Notes: generated from the sequence alone by a model not told the origin. A stretch of 64,000 nucleotides of DNA from Negativicutes bacterium (GCA_031292035.1 JARLHX010000387.1:1-64000); one strand, 5' to 3'; shown: positions 25,210 through 34,994, counted from the first letter of the stretch. Translations and numbers: made by a program.

Positions 25210-26559
25210 ATGTCAGATTCCCGCAATAGCGAACGAGATCTGAAGAAAGATCTGGGTTTGATCGCCGCAACCGCTTTAGTTGTCGGCATGGTTATCGGCT
25301 CAGGGATATTCATGAAACCCGGCAAGGTAATCGCTGCCGCCGGAGATTCGTCATTGGGCTTGTTGGCCTGGGGCCTCGGCGGTGTTATCACCCTGGCCGC
25401 CGGCTTGACCATCGCCGAACTGGGAGCGCAAATCCCCAAAACCGGGGGACTTTATGCTTATCTTGATGAAGTCTACGGCAAGGTCTGGGGCTACTTATTC
25501 GGCTGGGTCCAGACCCTGATATACGGACCAGCCACCATCGGCGCTCTGGGACTCTATTTCGCTTCCCTTCTGCAGCCCTTTTTCAACATTCCGGAAACCC
25601 TGAAACTGCCGATCGCCATCGTAACAGTGGTGTTTTTGGCGGTGGTGAATTCGCTGGGGACAAAATACGGCGGCATGATCCAATCGATAGCCACTGCCGC
25701 TAAATTGATTCCCATAGGACTGATCGCTGTGTTTGGCCTATTCATGGGTAATGGGCAGGTACTCGGCATGACCAGCGGCGTCAGCGAAACTGCAGGCATG
25801 GGGGCTGCCATCCTGGCCACCCTCTGGGCCTATGACGGCTGGATCGGCGTCGGGTTTGTGGCCGGAGAAATGAAAAATCCCGCCAGACAACTGCCACGGT
25901 CGATTGTTATTGGATTGGGAGTTGTCATTGTTGCCTATCTTTCGGTAAATGTCGCCATTCTGCATGTTTTGCCGGCGGCGGAAGTGGTTAGCCTGGGCAA
26001 ATATGGAGCAGGCACGGCGGCCGGAATCTTGTTCGGTGAATTTGGCGGCCGTCTGATCAGCGTCGGCATCCTGGTGTCAATTTTTGGCACCCTGAATGGC
26101 TTTATTTTGACCGGTCCCCGGGTTCCCTATGCAATGGCCCTCAGGGGTCAACTGCCGGCTTCCGGCTTACTGTCCCGGACCCACCCTTCCTTTGGAACCC
26201 CGGTCAACGCCACCATTCTGGAGATTGTCCTTGTTATACTATTGATGACTCTCGGCGACCCCGACCGGTTGACCGATATCGCCATGTTTATTATATGGGT
26301 CTTTTATATCCTGGCCTTTATGGCGGTATTCACCCTCAGGCGGCGCAATCCGGGAGGAACGCGGCCTTACAGCGTTCCCGGTTACCCGCTGGTGCCGATT
26401 GTCGCCATCATTGGCGCGGCGTATATTGTCGGCAGCACTTTGCTGGGCAATCCTACCGACAGCCTGTACTCGCTGGCCATCACGGCCGCCGGTATCCCGG
26501 TATACTGGCTGATGAACAGAGGCGCTAAGTCGGCAGGGGCTGCAAGGGAGATCAAGTAA
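25210..26559 (+). CDS. APC-family amino acid permease
   Basis: A 449-residue transporter with 12 predicted helices. The helix-1 signature GMVIGSGIFMKPGKV, with the unwound Gly-Ser-Gly substrate site, is clear. ATLWAYDGWIGVGFVAGEMKNP is the helix 6-7 signature of LAT-like exchangers; SteT-type Ser/Thr exchange is possible. ATG 25210 follows GAAGGAGGAG; the longer frame from 25000 extends into upstream non-coding sequence. Confidence 0.9.
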   Translation: MSDSRNSERDLKKDLGLIAATALVVGMVIGSGIFMKPGKVIAAAGDSSLGLLAWGLGGVITLAAGLTIAELGAQIPKTGGLYAYLDEVYGKVWGYLFGWVQTLIYGPATIGALGLYFASLLQPFFNIPETLKLPIAIVTVVFLAVVNSLGTKYGGMIQSIATAAKLIPIGLIAVFGLFMGNGQVLGMTSGVSETAGMGAAILATLWAYDGWIGVGFVAGEMKNPARQLPRSIVIGLGVVIVAYLSVNVAILHVLPAAEVVSLGKYGAGTAAGILFGEFGGRLISVGILVSIFGTLNGFILTGPRVPYAMALRGQLPASGLLSRTHPSFGTPVNATILEIVLVILLMTLGDPDRLTDIAMFIIWVFYILAFMAVFTLRRRNPGGTRPYSVPGYPLVPIVAIIGAAYIVGSTLLGNPTDSLYSLAITAAGIPVYWLMNRGAKSAGAAREIK

Positions 26560-26565
26560 AAGGAA

Positions 26566-26600
26566 AAAGACGCAGCGGATTAAACCGCTGCGTCTTTTTT
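26566..26600 (+). terminator. Terminator after permease
   Basis: The stem AAAGACGCAGCGG/CCGCTGCGTCTTT with T6. Confidence 0.9.
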
Positions 26601-26642
26601 ATGCATAGGGTTCATTCTTGAACCCTTATTCGGGGCATTCTG

Positions 26643-27362
26643 CTACAATATTTTCGAGAGAAAAAGTTGGGTCCTTTCCTCGCGAGCATCGGAGAAAATT
26701 GCCTCAGGTGTTCCTTCTTCAACAATACGTCCTTCGTCCATGAAAATGACCCTGTCGCCCACCTCGCGGGCAAAACCCATTTCGTGGCTTACCACCGCCA
26801 TGGTCATCCCTTCCCGGGCAAGGGTTTTCATGACATCCAGCACCTCTTTAATCATTTCCGGATCAAGGGCCGAAGTCGGTTCGTCAAAAAGCATCACTTT
26901 AGGCCGCATTGCCAGCGCCCTGGCAATAGCCACCCGCTGCTGCTGGCCGCCGGACAGTTGTTCGGGATAGGCTTTTGCTTTGTCAGACAATCCAACCTTG
27001 GCCAAGAGGTCAAGCGCAACCTTCTCAGCGTCCGCGGCCGCCATTTTGCGCACCTGCTTCGGGGCAAGGGCGATGTTTTCCAACACCGTCATGTGGGGGA
27101 AGAGGTTGAAGCGCTGAAAAACCATGCCAACCTCGGCCCGGACCTTATTGATGTTGGCCTCGCCGGTCAGCGGAATACCGTCAACCACGATTTCGCCTTC
27201 GGTAGGTTCCTCAAGATAATTGATGCAGCGCAGAAGGGTACTTTTGCCCGAGCCGCTGGGGCCGATAATGACAACCACTTCCTTCTCGCGGATCTCAGCA
27301 TCGATGCCCTTGAGCACATGCAGCTTGCCGAACCATTTATGTAAATTCTTAATGCTTATCAT
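26643..27362 (-). CDS. glnQ: Polar amino acid ABC transporter ATP-binding protein
   Basis: A 239-residue ABC ATPase of the GlnQ/HisP type: Walker [11 protein letters not shown]-loop [14 protein letters not shown], signature LSGGQQQR, Walker [14 protein letters not shown] and switch His SHEMGFA. ATG 27362 with GGAGG upstream is chosen over the longer frame from 27395. It overlaps the permease gene by 14 nt. The substrate could be glutamine, glutamate or another polar amino acid. Confidence 0.93.
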   Translation of the reverse strand: MISIKNLHKWFGKLHVLKGIDAEIREKEVVVIIGPSGSGKSTLLRCINYLEEPTEGEIVVDGIPLTGEANINKVRAEVGMVFQRFNLFPHMTVLENIALAPKQVRKMAAADAEKVALDLLAKVGLSDKAKAYPEQLSGGQQQRVAIARALAMRPKVMLFDEPTSALDPEMIKEVLDVMKTLAREGMTMAVVSHEMGFAREVGDRVIFMDEGRIVEEGTPEAIFSDAREERTQLFLSKIL

Positions 27363-28014
27363 CGATCTTGTACCTCCGCTCCAAATAATCCACAAAGCGG
27401 GAAATGGCCAACGTCATGATCAGGTAAATAAACGCCACCGTGAGCCATATCTCGAAAGAGGCGTAGGTGCGGGCGATAATCAGCTGCCCTCGGCGGGTAA
27501 GCTCTTCAAAGCCGATGACCGAAACCAGCGAGGAATCTTTCAGCATAGCGATGAATTCGTTACCCAGCGGCGGAATGATCCGTTTGAAAGCCTGGGGCAA
27601 AATAATATAGCGCATGGTCTGGGGCCAGGTCATTCCCAGCGACCGTCCGGCTTCCATCTGCCCCTTGTCGATGGACTGAATGCCGGCCCGGAAAATCTCG
27701 GCGACATAAGCACCGCAGTTGATGCTGCAGGCAGTGATCGCCGCGACGAAGGGGTCGATGCGCGTGCCCAGCACCATCGGCATAGCAAAATAAATAATGA
27801 AAATCTGCACTAACAGCGGCGTGCCGCGAAAGAAATTGACATACACCGCGGCCAGCATCCTTACCGGCCATATCTTGGACATACGCGCCATGCCGACGAA
27901 CATCCCGATTACCAGCCCGATGCCGACACTAAGCGCCGTTATCTTCAGAGTAATGGTTGCGCCGACAAGCAGCAGCGGAAAAGAGCGGGTAATAAGCTCA
28001 AAATTAAAATGCAT
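27349..28014 (-). CDS. glnP: Polar amino acid ABC transporter permease
   Basis: A 221-residue permease of the HisMQ family, with about 5 helices and the EAA loop [26 protein letters not shown] split across its usual position. ATG 28014 is used; AAGGGTG lies upstream and the longer frame adds non-homologous residues. The gene has its own consensus promoter (28089-28118) after a hairpin that follows glnH. Confidence 0.92.
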   Translation of the reverse strand: MHFNFELITRSFPLLLVGATITLKITALSVGIGLVIGMFVGMARMSKIWPVRMLAAVYVNFFRGTPLLVQIFIIYFAMPMVLGTRIDPFVAAITACSINCGAYVAEIFRAGIQSIDKGQMEAGRSLGMTWPQTMRYIILPQAFKRIIPPLGNEFIAMLKDSSLVSVIGFEELTRRGQLIIARTYASFEIWLTVAFIYLIMTLAISRFVDYLERRYKIDDKH

Positions 28015-28088
28015 TGTTTTCACCCTTATAACATTGATTGAACAATTCAGTTGACAAACTGATAACCTTGTCAAACTTGTCCATTATG

Positions 28089-28118
28089 ATTATAGTAACC
28101 AGCCCAACTGAATGTCAA
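28089..28118 (-). promoter_or_regulatory. Sigma-A promoter of glnPQ
   Basis: On the minus strand TTGACA (28118-28113), 18-nt spacer, TATAAT (28094-28089): a full consensus about 75 bp before glnP. Confidence 0.75.
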
Positions 28119-28136
28119 ATAATTTCGCAAATGAAG

Positions 28137-28164
28137 ACAAGGGCGCGACTTGTCACGCCCTTGT
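28137..28164 (-). terminator. Hairpin between glnH and glnP
   Basis: The perfect stem ACAAGGGCG/CGCCCTTGT with a 10-nt loop lies after glnH. It has no strong T-run on the minus strand, so it may be a partial terminator or an mRNA 3'-end stabiliser keeping binding protein in excess. Confidence 0.55.
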
Positions 28165-28206
28165 GCCAGTGTGTGTGTTTGTTTATTTTCGTTTTTAGTT
28201 TGTTAA

Positions 28207-28959
28207 TTAAGGCTGCCTGTTGAACCATTTAACATAGATTGTGGCATATTCGCCGCTGTCTTTAAGCTGTTGCAGCGCGGCGTTGATTTCCGCGGTAAGC
28301 TGGGGGTTCTTCTTGGATGTGGCGATGCCGTAGTCTTCGGCGGTCAGCGGCGCACCGACGAGTTTACCGTCCTTGCCGCCCATCACTGCCACGTAGTATT
28401 CGTTAACCGGCAAATCGTTGATTACAGCATCAACCCCGCCGGCCTGCAGTTCGAGGAAGGCTTCGGGAGCGGTGTTGAATTCACGGATAACCGCGCCGGG
28501 TACTTCTTTGGCTTTGTCAGCGCCGGTGGTGCCGATCTGAACCGCAATGCGCTTGCCGGTCAGGTCGCCGAAACCGTTGATGGAGTTGTTTTCCGGCCGT
28601 ACGACGATCGACAGGCCTGATTTGTAATACGGGGCGGAGAAATTGACTTGCTGAGCCCTTTCGTCAGTAATAGTCATGGCGGAAATAACACAGTCGATAT
28701 TGCCGGCTTCCAGCGCCGGGATCAGTCCGTCGAAATTCATCCCCTGGATTTTTACTTCGCTGCCCATCACTCGGCCGATAGCCCTGATGAGGTCCATGTC
28801 AAAACCCTCGTATTCCGTCCCAAATTCACCCTGGAATTCGAACGGCGCGAAAGCGGTGTCTGAAGCGACGTTCAGCACTGCGGGCGCGGCTGAGGCAATA
28901 CCACTCAGCATCAGAAAGGTAACACATAGAACAATAAGTACTAATAACTTCTTGGACAT
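28207..28959 (-). CDS. glnH: Polar amino acid ABC transporter substrate-binding protein
   Basis: A 250-residue family-3 solute-binding protein. The Sec signal peptide covers about 1-24 (cleavage after ASA). Conserved blocks: ASDTAFAPFEF, GFDMDLIRAIG, VISAMTITDERAQQVNFSAPYY and GTTGADKAKE. It has no lipobox Cys at the cleavage site, so it is probably periplasmic, consistent with an outer-membrane-bearing cell. GAGGAGGG precedes the ATG. Confidence 0.93.
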   Translation of the reverse strand: MSKKLLVLIVLCVTFLMLSGIASAAPAVLNVASDTAFAPFEFQGEFGTEYEGFDMDLIRAIGRVMGSEVKIQGMNFDGLIPALEAGNIDCVISAMTITDERAQQVNFSAPYYKSGLSIVVRPENNSINGFGDLTGKRIAVQIGTTGADKAKEVPGAVIREFNTAPEAFLELQAGGVDAVINDLPVNEYYVAVMGGKDGKLVGAPLTAEDYGIATSKKNPQLTAEINAALQQLKDSGEYATIYVKWFNRQP

Positions 28960-28993
28960 TAGGAGCCCTCCTCAAAAAAGTTTTGTTTTAATA

Positions 28994-29023
28994 ATTATAC
29001 ATAACGACTCTAGGTAATATCAA
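28994..29023 (-). promoter_or_regulatory. Sigma-A promoter of glnH
   Basis: On the minus strand TTGATA (29023-29018), 18-nt spacer, TATAAT (28999-28994), about 35 bp before the glnH ATG. Confidence 0.7.
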
Positions 29024-29315
29024 GCACTTTATTGATATCTTTGTATTCCGGATGAGCTTTTTTCTCAGGCCGCCCTTGTTATAAACTTGCAGATTTCGTG
29101 GATAAACATGTCGATAACCCCTTTTTCCCCATTTCCCCTCAGAATAACCGATGGAGAATAACGGGAAAATCCGTCAAGGACCCCCATAGCTCTCCGGTTG
29201 ACATACGGCGAAACTCAGACTCATAAGGGAAAAATGGCAATAATGATCCCCCGGCGCAGCCGGGGGGATTTCTTTGTTTTTATAACATCACAACCGCTCC
29301 TTGAAGGTGGGCTGT
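29024..29315. other. Intergenic region between opp and gln operons
   Basis: No gene was found. It holds the glnH upstream region and, at 29246-29269, a GC-rich hairpin ATCCCCCGGC/GCCGGGGGGAT that probably ends opp transcription. The hairpin has its better T-run on the plus strand. Confidence 0.5.
29246..29275. terminator. Terminator downstream of opp operon
   Basis: Ten-bp GC-rich stem with a 3-4 nt loop, T-rich on the plus-strand side. Confidence 0.6.
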
Positions 29316-30293
29316 TTACTTGTTTACCAAATGACAGGCGGTATAGTGGCCGCTCTGGCCGATGAAGGCAGGATTTTCTGCCGAGCACCTGGCGAAGGCA
29401 TAGCGGCAGCGGGTGTGAAACTTACAGCCGCTGGGCGGCGCCAGGGGACTGGGGACATCACCTTCCAGGATGATCCGGTGTCGCGCCCCTTCCACCGTTG
29501 GGTCGGGAATGGGAATGGCCGACAGCAGGGCCTGGGTGTAGGGGTGCTGGGGGTTGGCGTAAAGTTCGTCACAATCGGCCAGCTCCACCAGCGAGCCTAG
29601 GTACATTACTGCCACCCGCCGGCTGATATGTTTGATCATCGACAGGTCGTGGGCGATGAAGAGATAGGTCAGCCCATATTGCTGCTGCAATTCCTGCAAT
29701 AAATTGACGACCTGGGCCTGAATGGAGACATCGAGGGCGGAAATGGGTTCGTCGCAGACGATAAATTCCGGGTCGACCGCCAGGGCCCGGGCGATCCCGA
29801 TCCGCTGCCGCTGGCCGCCGCTGAATTCGTGGGGAAAGCGGCCGGCATGCTCGGGGTTGAGGCCGACCTGCTCTAAAAGATGAACAATCCGCTGCTGCCG
29901 TTCACCGCCTCTGGCCAGACGGTGGATGTCGAGGGGTTCACCGACAATGTCCCCCACTGTCATCCGGGGATTAAGCGAGGCGTAAGGATCCTGAAAAATC
30001 ATCTGGATCTTGCGGCGAACCGTCTGGGCGTCAGGACCGCTTAAGGCGGCGTGGACATCCTTGCCGCGAAATAGCACCCGTCCGTCCGTGGGGGCGTAAA
30101 GGCCTACCAGGGTTCGGCCGACGGTCGATTTGCCGCAGCCGGTTTCCCCGACGAGGCCCAGTGTTTCTCCCTGTTCGATCGCGAAGCTGACATCAGCCAC
30201 CGCTTTTAAGATACCGCGGGGCTGGCCCCAGAAGCTCTGGCGGGTGACAAAGTTCTTGCTCAGATGCTCAACACTGACTAAAGGCTGGCTCAT
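29316..30293 (-). CDS. oppF: Oligopeptide/dipeptide ABC transporter ATP-binding protein (OppF/DppF)
   Basis: A 325-residue ATPase: Walker A GETGCGKST, signature EFSGGQRQRIG, Walker B FIVCDEPISALD, and the C-terminal Opp/Dpp extension with the Cys-containing motif CKFHTRCRYAFARC, a likely Fe-S or metal site in this family. It overlaps oppD by 4 nt. Last gene of the operon. Confidence 0.93.
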   Translation of the reverse strand: MSQPLVSVEHLSKNFVTRQSFWGQPRGILKAVADVSFAIEQGETLGLVGETGCGKSTVGRTLVGLYAPTDGRVLFRGKDVHAALSGPDAQTVRRKIQMIFQDPYASLNPRMTVGDIVGEPLDIHRLARGGERQQRIVHLLEQVGLNPEHAGRFPHEFSGGQRQRIGIARALAVDPEFIVCDEPISALDVSIQAQVVNLLQELQQQYGLTYLFIAHDLSMIKHISRRVAVMYLGSLVELADCDELYANPQHPYTQALLSAIPIPDPTVEGARHRIILEGDVPSPLAPPSGCKFHTRCRYAFARCSAENPAFIGQSGHYTACHLVNK

Positions 30294-31306
30294 GCCGGCT
30301 CACCTGCCTTTTGACGCCGCATCGGCAGCGGATGGGGGCAGGCCTCGTGTTCCAGCCAGCAGCGGCTGGTGTGACCGTCGGCCGGGGTAAAGAGGGGCGG
30401 AGGGGTGCCGCACAGCTGCATGGCGTGGTGGCAACGGGGCTGGAAAGCGCACCCGGTGGGCGGGGCCAAAAGGTCGGGCGGCTGACCTTCGATCGATTCC
30501 AGTTTGGTTCGGGCTGCGTCAAGGCGGGGTACCGACTCCAAGAGGCCGACGGTGTAGGGATGGCGGGGATTGGCAAACAGCTCGGCCACCGGAGCGGCTT
30601 CGACGACTTGGCCGGCATACATGACAATGACCCGGTTGCAGAGACCGGCGATTACGCCAAGATCGTGGGAAATCAGAATGATTGAGGTAGTCAGTTCACG
30701 ATTCAGCTTTTGCATCAGTTCGATGATTTGGGCCTGGACGGTGACATCCAGGGCGGTGGTGGGTTCGTCGGCGATGAGGATGGCTGGGTTCATCGCCAGG
30801 GCGGTGGCGATCATCACCCTTTGCCGCATGCCGCCGCTGAGCTGGTGGGGGTATTGATTCATCCTGGCCTCCGGGGCGGGGATGCCCACCAGTTTAAGCA
30901 TATGGATGGCCTGCTCAGCCGCGGCCCTCTTGGTGAGGCGCTGGTGAGTCAGGAAACATTCTATCAGCTGGGTACCGACAGTCAGCACCGGATTGAGAGA
31001 AGTCATGGGATCCTGAAAGATCATGCTGATGGCGTTGCCGCGGATACGCCGCAGAGCCGATTCATCCAGTTTTGTGATGTCGGCGTCGCCAAACAGGATG
31101 CGGCCGGCGGCGATTTCGCCCGGCGGGGAGGGAATGAGACCCATGATGGCATTGGCGGTCACGCTTTTGCCGCAGCCGGATTCACCGACAATGCCGAGAA
31201 TTTCGCCTTTGCCCAGATCAAAACTGACATCCCTGACAGCTTTGACGGTGCCGGCGTAAGTATGAAAAAGGACTGTGAGATTTTCCACTGCAAGTACAGG
31301 CTGCAT
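30290..31306 (-). CDS. oppD: Oligopeptide/dipeptide ABC transporter ATP-binding protein (OppD/DppD)
   Basis: A 338-residue ATPase: Walker A GESGCGKSV, signature QLSGGMRQRV, Walker B ILIADEPTTALD, and C-terminal CAFQPRCHHAMQLC. ATG 31306 is chosen because AGGAGG lies 11 nt upstream; the alternative GTG 31318 would overlap that site. It pairs with oppF to form the heterodimeric motor. Confidence 0.93.
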   Translation of the reverse strand: MQPVLAVENLTVLFHTYAGTVKAVRDVSFDLGKGEILGIVGESGCGKSVTANAIMGLIPSPPGEIAAGRILFGDADITKLDESALRRIRGNAISMIFQDPMTSLNPVLTVGTQLIECFLTHQRLTKRAAAEQAIHMLKLVGIPAPEARMNQYPHQLSGGMRQRVMIATALAMNPAILIADEPTTALDVTVQAQIIELMQKLNRELTTSIILISHDLGVIAGLCNRVIVMYAGQVVEAAPVAELFANPRHPYTVGLLESVPRLDAARTKLESIEGQPPDLLAPPTGCAFQPRCHHAMQLCGTPPPLFTPADGHTSRCWLEHEACPHPLPMRRQKAGEPA

Positions 31307-31321
31307 TATTTGTTCCACCTC

Positions 31322-32248
31322 CTATTTGCGCATCCGCGGGTCGAGGGCGTCGCGCAAGCCGTCACCGAGGAAATTAAAAGACAACATGGTAATGCTGATA
31401 GCCAGGGCGGGATAAAACAACTGGTAGGGATAAGAACGCAGGCCGGCGACGCTTTCTGACGCCAGTACTCCCCAACTGGCCATTGGGGCCGAGACGCCAA
31501 GCCCGATGAAGCTCAGAAAGGCTTCGGTGAAGATGGCCTCAGGAATGGACAGGGTGAGGGTGACAATAATCGGTCCCATGGCGTTGGGGACAAGGTGGCG
31601 GAGTATAATCCTTGCCGACCCTGCGCCGATCAATCGGGCCGCCAGGACATATTCCTGCTCCCTAAGGGAAAGAATCTGCCCCCGCACGATCTGGGCCATC
31701 CTCAGCCAGTACACCAGGCCGAGGGCGATGAAAATATTGGTCAAGCCAGGCTTGAGAACCACCATCAGCAAAATGACGTACAGCAGCAGCGGGATGCCAT
31801 AGAGGATATCGACAAAGCGCATCATGGCTGCGCCGAGACGGCCGCCGAAGTAGCCGGCGATCCCGCCATAGAGGACGCCGACAGTCAGGTTGATGAGGCT
31901 GGCGACAACGCCGATCGATAGCGAGATCCGCGCTCCGTAGAGTATCCGGGTGAAAAGGTCGCGGCCGAGGCTGTCGGTGCCGAACCAGTGGGCGGCAGAG
32001 GGCGGGTGGTTAGCGTCGGATAGCACCTGATCGGAGTACGAGTAGGGGGAAAATAGCGGACCGAGGAGGGCCAAAAGGGCGATGACGGCGATGGTCAGTA
32101 GTCCGGCCATGGCGAGCTTGTTCTGTTTGAGCCGCCGCCAGGCGTCCTGCCAGTAGGTAGTGGCCGGGCGGTCCAGGGCTTGGGCGGCAAAGGGGGCGGC
32201 GGCGACACGGGCAAATTGCGGCGAGTTTTGCGACAGATCCATCCTCAT
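31322..32248 (-). CDS. oppC: Oligopeptide/dipeptide ABC transporter permease (OppC/DppC)
   Basis: A 308-residue permease with an N-terminal cytoplasmic segment, one helix (about 45-65) and a C-terminal five-helix domain. HWFGTDSLGRDLFTRILYGARISL is the typical periplasmic loop of OppC proteins, and EAA-type contact sequence AARLIGAGSARIILRHLVPN is present. It overlaps oppB by 4 nt. Confidence 0.93.
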   Translation of the reverse strand: MRMDLSQNSPQFARVAAAPFAAQALDRPATTYWQDAWRRLKQNKLAMAGLLTIAVIALLALLGPLFSPYSYSDQVLSDANHPPSAAHWFGTDSLGRDLFTRILYGARISLSIGVVASLINLTVGVLYGGIAGYFGGRLGAAMMRFVDILYGIPLLLYVILLMVVLKPGLTNIFIALGLVYWLRMAQIVRGQILSLREQEYVLAARLIGAGSARIILRHLVPNAMGPIIVTLTLSIPEAIFTEAFLSFIGLGVSAPMASWGVLASESVAGLRSYPYQLFYPALAISITMLSFNFLGDGLRDALDPRMRK

Positions 32249-33177
32249 TTCCCCTTTCCGCCGTCCAGCTTGATCCGCGGATCGAGCCAGGCGTAAGCGA
32301 TGTCTACCAGGAAATTCAGGAAGACCAGCATGGTGCTGTAGAAGACGGTGACACCAAGAATGACGGTGTAGTCGCGGTTGTAAATGCTGGTGACAAAGTG
32401 GCGGCCGAGGCCGGGAATGGCGAAAATGGTTTCAATGACGAAACTGCCGGTGAAGATGGCGGCAATCAGCGGGCCGAGGTAGGTGACCACCGGCAGGGCG
32501 GCGTTCTTGAGGGCGTGGCGGTAAATGACCACATAACCGGGCAGGCCTTTGGCCCGGGCGGTGCGGATATAATCCTGGCCCATGATTTCCAGCATACTGG
32601 AGCGCATCAGACGGGCGATAAAGGCGGTGGGAAAGGCGGCCAGAGCCAGGGCCGGCAGGACGGCGTATTCCGGTCCGTCCCACATGGCAACCGGAAAGAG
32701 CTGCAGCTTCAGGGCGAAAACATAGATGAACAGTGTTGCCAAGATGAAGTTAGGTACCGAGATGCCGATGGTGGCGCCGAACATTGCCAGATAGTCGGGC
32801 CAGCGGTTCTGGCGGAGAGCCGCGACGATTCCCGCCGGGATGCCGAGGATGATGGCGATCAGCACCGCGATGGTGCCCAGCTCGGCTGAGACGGGAAAGC
32901 TTTCGGCGATGATGTCGTTGACGGTGCGGGATTCGTACTTGAAGGACGGCCCCAGGTCGCCGCGGGCGACATTGGCGATATAGTCGGTGTACTGTTTCCA
33001 GAGCGGGTCGTTCAAATGATAGCGTTCATTAATATTCTGCAGTACCGATTCCGGCAGATTCTTCTCAGCGGTGAACGGTCCGCCGGGTACTGCATGCATC
33101 AGCACAAAGGTAGCGGTGGTGATAATCAGCAGGACGATCACCATGGCCAAAAAGCGGTTTAGAATATATTGCAGCAA
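32245..33177 (-). CDS. oppB: Oligopeptide/dipeptide ABC transporter permease (OppB/DppB)
   Basis: A 310-residue permease starting LLQYILNRFLAM, the usual OppB N-terminus, then VLMHAVPGGPF and the contact loop DYIRTARAKGLPGYVVIYRH. TTG 33177 is chosen: AGGAGGT lies 6 nt upstream within the longer frame from 33213. Confidence 0.92.
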   Translation of the reverse strand: MLQYILNRFLAMVIVLLIITTATFVLMHAVPGGPFTAEKNLPESVLQNINERYHLNDPLWKQYTDYIANVARGDLGPSFKYESRTVNDIIAESFPVSAELGTIAVLIAIILGIPAGIVAALRQNRWPDYLAMFGATIGISVPNFILATLFIYVFALKLQLFPVAMWDGPEYAVLPALALAAFPTAFIARLMRSSMLEIMGQDYIRTARAKGLPGYVVIYRHALKNAALPVVTYLGPLIAAIFTGSFVIETIFAIPGLGRHFVTSIYNRDYTVILGVTVFYSTMLVFLNFLVDIAYAWLDPRIKLDGGKGK

Positions 33178-33250
33178 CAGGGTACCTCCTAACGAAAAGA
33201 GATGCGCGGGCAACGCATCCCCTGTTCGATTTTCCTACAGGACAGATTCT

Positions 33251-34864
33251 TTATTCGATATACGCTTCTTTAAAATAGAGCTGGCCGAGCACCGAGCGGA
33301 TATAGCCTTTGACATTCGGCTTGGCGAGGATGGCGTTGGTGTAAAAGTAAATCGGGGCGATGACCCCGTCCTCCATGAGGATTTTTTCGGCGTCATGCAT
33401 GGCCTGCATCCGCGCGGCTGGGTCGTTGGTGGTTTTGGCCAGGCGAACCAGCCTGTCATAGGCTGGATTCTTGTACTGCGCGTCATTGTTGCCGCCGTCA
33501 GATACGAACATATCAATGAAGGTCATCGGGTCGGCATAGTCACCGATCCAGCCGTGGCGGGCCACTTGATAGTCGCCCTTGCTGCGGGTGCTGAGAAAGA
33601 CCTTCCATTCCTGGTTGGCCAGGGTGACGGAGACGCCCAGGTTCTTTTTCCACATTTCCTGAATGGCTTCGGCGATGGCCTTGTGGCCTTCACTGGTGTT
33701 GTAGATCAGGGTGACGGGCGGCAGACCCCGCCCGCCGGGGTAACCGGCGTCAGCGAGAAGCTTCTGTGCGGCGCTGCTATCATTATCTTTAAAGAAATCG
33801 CCGCCCTTTATGCGGAAATCGTCATCCGATTTTGCGTCAGGCAGGCCGAAGGGCACCCAGGCCAGGGCGGCTTTTTGCTCGCCGCGGGTAATATTCTTGA
33901 TGATGGCCTCGCGGTCGATGGCCAGGGCAAAGGCCCGGCGGACCAGTGGATTGTCAAAGGGCGGCTTGGTTACATTGAAAGAATAAAAATAGGTGCCGAT
34001 ATAGGGATAAACTTTCAATTTTCCCTCCCGCAGCAGGCGGGGAAACTCGGCGACCGGCGGATTTCCACCCATGTCGATCTGGTTGTTCTCGAACATATCC
34101 AGTTCAGTGTTGGCGTTGTCGTTGAGGAAAAACTCCATTTTGGTCATTTTCACTTTGGCGGCGTCCCAGTAAAAATCGTTTTTGGCGAACTCGATTTTGC
34201 TGTTGTGGGCCCAGCTGACAACCTTAAACGGGCCATTGCCGATGAAGGTTTTAGGGTCGGCGGCCCATTTTTCGTTTGTCTGGGCGGTGGATTTATGGAC
34301 AGGGTAATAGGTGTGAAAAGCGGTCAGCGAAAGGAAATAGGTTGTCGGTTCTTCCAGGGTGATTTCCAGGGTGCGGGGATTTACCGCCCGAACCCCCACG
34401 GCTGAAGCCGGGGCTTCGCCTTTATTATAAGCCTCGCCGTTTTTCAGGTAAAAAAGTTGGTAGGCGTATTTGCTGCCCAGCTCGGGACTAAGGGCCGACT
34501 TCCAGGCGTATTCAAAATCTTCGGCCGTCACCGGGTCGCCGTTCGACCATTTGGCGTCGCCCCGCAAAAAAAAGGTATAGCGCAGCCCGTCAGCCGATAC
34601 TTCCCACTTTTCCGCCACTGCCGGTACTGGGAGGTCTTTAGCGTTGAGAGTGGTCAGGCCTTCAAAGATTTGTTCTTCAATATTGGCTTCCGGAGAACCG
34701 GTGGATTTGCGGGGATCGAGAGTTTCCGGCTCGGCGCCCACCGAGTACCGCAGATGCTTGACTGCCGGTTTGCCGCCGCATCCGGCCAGACTCACCGCCA
34801 CCAGAATAAGGGCCAATAAGGCGATAAACGGTTTATAGCGCGTAGAAACTCCCCCTTTCGGCAT
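33251..34864 (-). CDS. oppA: Oligopeptide ABC transporter substrate-binding lipoprotein (OppA type)
   Basis: A 537-residue family-5 solute-binding protein. A lipoprotein signal (ALLALILVAVSLAGC) gives a lipidated Cys, anchoring it to a membrane. The mature part shows SVGAEPETLDPRKSTGSPEANI and WSNGDPVTAEDFEYAWK, typical of OppA/MppA. ATG 34864 is used, though its ribosome site is poor; AAGGAGGG sits about 27 nt upstream without a standard start codon in range. First gene of oppABCDF. Confidence 0.9.
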   Translation of the reverse strand: MPKGGVSTRYKPFIALLALILVAVSLAGCGGKPAVKHLRYSVGAEPETLDPRKSTGSPEANIEEQIFEGLTTLNAKDLPVPAVAEKWEVSADGLRYTFFLRGDAKWSNGDPVTAEDFEYAWKSALSPELGSKYAYQLFYLKNGEAYNKGEAPASAVGVRAVNPRTLEITLEEPTTYFLSLTAFHTYYPVHKSTAQTNEKWAADPKTFIGNGPFKVVSWAHNSKIEFAKNDFYWDAAKVKMTKMEFFLNDNANTELDMFENNQIDMGGNPPVAEFPRLLREGKLKVYPYIGTYFYSFNVTKPPFDNPLVRRAFALAIDREAIIKNITRGEQKAALAWVPFGLPDAKSDDDFRIKGGDFFKDNDSSAAQKLLADAGYPGGRGLPPVTLIYNTSEGHKAIAEAIQEMWKKNLGVSVTLANQEWKVFLSTRSKGDYQVARHGWIGDYADPMTFIDMFVSDGGNNDAQYKNPAYDRLVRLAKTTNDPAARMQAMHDAEKILMEDGVIAPIYFYTNAILAKPNVKGYIRSVLGQLYFKEAYIE

Positions 34865-34916
34865 TTCCGGTATAATTTCTATGAATTTGATTGTTTCCCT
34901 CCTTGGGAACAGCAAT

Positions 34917-34972
34917 AAGACTGTTTAAAAGTCCAGCGGTGAGCTTGCACCATGGACTTATTAAACAGTCTT
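34917..34972. repeat. Long stem-loop between GGDEF gene and oppA
   Basis: Arms AAGACTGTTTAA+AAGTCCA and TGGACTT+TTAAACAGTCTT pair over 19 bp with a single bulge (34960) around a 17-nt loop. It may terminate the GGDEF transcript or shape the oppA leader. No clear T-run in either direction. Confidence 0.6.
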
Positions 34973-34994
34973 TGCAAAAGTCAGCACAAAAAAT

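Noticed and set aside
33071..34405. 444-codon plus-strand frame opposite oppA/oppB
   Set aside because: It is antisense to oppA and oppB, which have clear domain motifs; no ribosome site.
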